Part shown: positions 62,468 through 64,000 of the stretch, piece by piece
Layout: each line of letters opens with the position of its first letter
Numbering within the stretch: position 1 is the first letter of the stretch
Assembly (NCBI GenBank): GCA_002338565.1
Contig: DDIN01000008.1
Location: forward strand, 238,894-302,893
Direction of reading: 5' to 3'
Length of the DNA: 64,000 nt
From: Hyphomonadaceae bacterium UBA1849
GTDB taxonomy: Bacteria > Pseudomonadota > Alphaproteobacteria > Caulobacterales > Hyphomonadaceae
The notes under the pieces: generated by a model
Told to the model about the DNA's origin: nothing
What the model saw: only the letters and a program-made list of their open reading frames with translations
The model's database searches: none
Made by a program: the position numbers and the translations under genes

Positions 62468-62629
62468 CCCTCAAGTTGACGCATTACCGCAATACTAATG
62501 AAAATCTTAAAAGCCACCGTTCGTATTAAGGGGGAGTTAAGAATGGTAAAAACCTGACTTAACCCGGTAATTTTTGCCGCCCTCTGAAAACGCCGGAGAA
62601 TTTCTAAAACCGTCAGGCGAGTCTGAAAA

Positions 62630-62651
62630 TTAACGTTGACGTTCACGTTAA
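62630..62651. promoter_or_regulatory. Near-palindromic site at the MerR gene start
   Basis: The 22-base site has arms TTAACGT and ACGTTAA with an ACGT core, 18 of 22 positions self-complementary. It ends 8 bases before the MerR start codon. A self-regulation operator is likely, since MerR-family proteins of acyl-CoA degradation bind ACGT-containing palindromes (family knowledge). Confidence 0.6.
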
Positions 62652-62658
62652 GAGAAGT

Positions 62659-63156
62659 ATGTTTCCCGACATGAACGCACTCTCTGAAAGCAAAAAACCG
62701 CTCGATACGCGTACCTACGCGATCAGCGAACTCGCCCGCGAATTCGGCGTCACGCCTCGCGCCCTCCGCTTTTATGAAGACAAGGGCCTCCTCTCGCCCG
62801 ACCGCGACGGCATGAACCGGGTCTACTCGAACCGCGACCGCGCCCGCCTGAAGCTTATCCTGTCAGGCCGCAAAGTCGGATTCTCGCTCAATGATATTCG
62901 CGAAATTCTCGACCTGTACGATCTGGGCGACAATCAACGCTCGCAGCTGCGCGCCGCTTATAAAAAGCACAAGCAGCAGATCGACGTGCTGAACCAGCAA
63001 CGCCTCGAAATCGACGAAGCACTCGACGCGCTTCACAAAGGCGTGTCCTGGCTGGAAAGCAAACTCGAGACGATCGGCCCGTCCGAAAATGAATCCGAAG
63101 CTGCCCGCGCCTATGACGCTGTCGCGCGCAAAAGCTTTGAAACCGAAGAAGACTGA
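62659..63156 (+). CDS. MerR-family regulator of acyl-CoA metabolism (LiuR-like)
   Basis: This 165-aa protein has the N-terminal MerR helix-turn-helix (YAISELAREFGVTPRALRFYEDKGLLSP), then a long coiled-coil dimerisation helix. MerR proteins of this size often control branched-chain or fatty acid catabolism genes. The following acyl-CoA dehydrogenase gene fits that role. The start could be 62659 or the ATG at 62671; 62659 has AAGAGAAG upstream. A self-operator overlaps its promoter. Confidence 0.83.
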   Translation: MFPDMNALSESKKPLDTRTYAISELAREFGVTPRALRFYEDKGLLSPDRDGMNRVYSNRDRARLKLILSGRKVGFSLNDIREILDLYDLGDNQRSQLRAAYKKHKQQIDVLNQQRLEIDEALDALHKGVSWLESKLETIGPSENESEAARAYDAVARKSFETEED

Positions 63157-63219
63157 GACGGCAGCAACCCTGACGCTGTCAGCAAAACTCGGCAACACAC
63201 TTAAAGAAAGAAAAGACCT

Positions 63220-64000
63220 ATGCCACGTTATAAGGCTCCTGTTCGCGATATGCAGTTCATCCTCCACGATGTGCTCTCGCTACAGAATTACTCCAACCTG
63301 CCAGGCTTCTCTGACGCCTCACCTGATCTGATCGACCAGATCCTCGAGGGCGGCGCGAAATTCGCAGAAGATGTCCTGTTCCCGCTGAACTATTCCGGCG
63401 ACAAGGAAGGCTGCAAACGCAACCCTGACGCCACGGTCAAAACACCAGACGGCTTCCCTGCCGCTTACGAGCAGCTGGTGGATGCAGAATGGCTCTCGCT
63501 TTCAGCTGACCCGAAATATGGCGGCCAGGGCCTGCCGGGCGTTGTGAACATCGCGATCAATGAAATGCAATCTTCGTCCAACATGGCATTCTCCATGTAT
63601 CCGGGCCTTACCCATGGCGCGTATCAGGCGCTGCTCGCAGGCGGCTCTGAAGAGCAAAAACAGACCTACGTCACGAAGATGATCAACGGCAAATGGTCGG
63701 GCACGATGAACCTCACTGAACCTCAGTGCGGCACAGACCTCGGCCTGATCAAAACAAAAGCCGTTCCGCAGGCTGACGGCTCTTACAAAATCACCGGCCA
63801 GAAAATCTGGATTTCCGGCGGCGAGCAGGACCTGTCTGAAAACATTATCCACCTCGTGCTCGCACGCATTGAAGGCGGCCCTGAAGGCATTAAGGGCATC
63901 TCGCTCTTCGTTGTGCCAAAATTCATTCCGGATGCTGACGGCAATCCGGGCGAGCGCAACGCACTTGAGTGCGGCGGCCTTGAAGAGAAGATGGGCATTC
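63220..64000 (+). CDS. Acyl-CoA dehydrogenase, 3'-truncated by the window
   Basis: The first 260 codons of an acyl-CoA dehydrogenase are visible; the frame is open to the window edge. The N-terminus (YKAPVRDMQFILHDVL) and the FAD-contact segment MNLTEPQCGTDLGLIKTKA match the larger FadE-type dehydrogenases that have a C-terminal extension. It is co-directional with the MerR regulator gene 63 bases upstream and is a probable target. Truncation prevents substrate prediction. Confidence 0.9.
   Translation, partial: MPRYKAPVRDMQFILHDVLSLQNYSNLPGFSDASPDLIDQILEGGAKFAEDVLFPLNYSGDKEGCKRNPDATVKTPDGFPAAYEQLVDAEWLSLSADPKYGGQGLPGVVNIAINEMQSSSNMAFSMYPGLTHGAYQALLAGGSEEQKQTYVTKMINGKWSGTMNLTEPQCGTDLGLIKTKAVPQADGSYKITGQKIWISGGEQDLSENIIHLVLARIEGGPEGIKGISLFVVPKFIPDADGNPGERNALECGGLEEKMGI

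Noticed and set aside
1..64000. tRNA, rRNA, CRISPR, insertion sequences or integrated phage
   Set aside because: I examined the intergenic gaps and saw no cloverleaf, direct-repeat array, transposase gene or terminal inverted repeats with target duplications.

Overview
The window is a 64 kb stretch of an alphaproteobacterial chromosome of moderate G+C (mid-50s per cent by eye, not computed). The gene set points to the Caulobacterales/Hyphomonadales (stalked or budding, often marine bacteria). It includes a PodJ-like polar organiser, prfA and prmC followed by a DUF4167 gene, a divergent ethylmalonyl-CoA mutase / crotonyl-CoA carboxylase-reductase pair, Tat-exported DUF1501 next to DUF1800, and a class 2 PyrD. 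I see no rRNA, tRNA, CRISPR array, insertion sequence or prophage; this is mostly core chromosome with accessory cell-surface and regulatory genes.

Layout. 1-5.9 kb: the end of sdhA and all of sdhB, separated by a DUF1800 lipoprotein gene and a DUF1501 Tat substrate. 5.9-12 kb: a sulfotransferase-like gene, two tandem membrane-protein paralogues, and exported proteins (poly-proline lipoprotein, DUF4331, DUF4198). 11.9-15 kb: GST, TrhO and a Bcr/CflA-type MFS pump behind a 25-bp palindrome. 15-18.6 kb: divergent ecm and ccr. 18.6-24.1 kb: an orphan ParA ATPase, an acyl-CoA dehydrogenase pair with a small membrane protein between its genes, and a flavin monooxygenase. 24.2-29 kb: small envelope proteins, an MscS channel, an HDAC-like deacetylase and a membrane glycosyltransferase.

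29-35 kb is the most unusual region. A secreted caspase-like protease carries five PPC-type repeats and an EF-hand-like loop. Next to it is an exported protein built only of eight repeats of the same kind. Together they form 13 related repeats in two co-oriented, separately terminated genes. 35-45 kb is mostly housekeeping: pyrD, an S24 regulator, bacteriohemerythrin, a winged-helix regulator, DUF4167, prmC, a MOSC protein, prfA, MAPEG, a thioesterase and DUF983. 45-51 kb holds a GH13 glucosidase and a split Fe3+ ABC importer with an Irr/Fur-like inverted repeat upstream of the binding-protein gene. 51-64 kb holds kdsB, two members of the ligase-associated DNA-repair set (Lhr-like helicase and PdeM) separated by an MBL-rhodanese gene and an enoyl-CoA hydratase gene, then podJ, a MerR regulator with a probable self-operator, and the start of another acyl-CoA dehydrogenase.

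How the genes fit together. Several genes handle acyl-CoA and C2/C4 carbon: ecm/ccr, three acyl-CoA dehydrogenases, enoyl-CoA hydratase, thioesterase and the MerR regulator. This suggests growth on fatty acids or other acetyl-CoA-yielding substrates. Many intergenic regions carry near-perfect inverted repeats in promoter positions. They are listed individually because they are concrete and testable.
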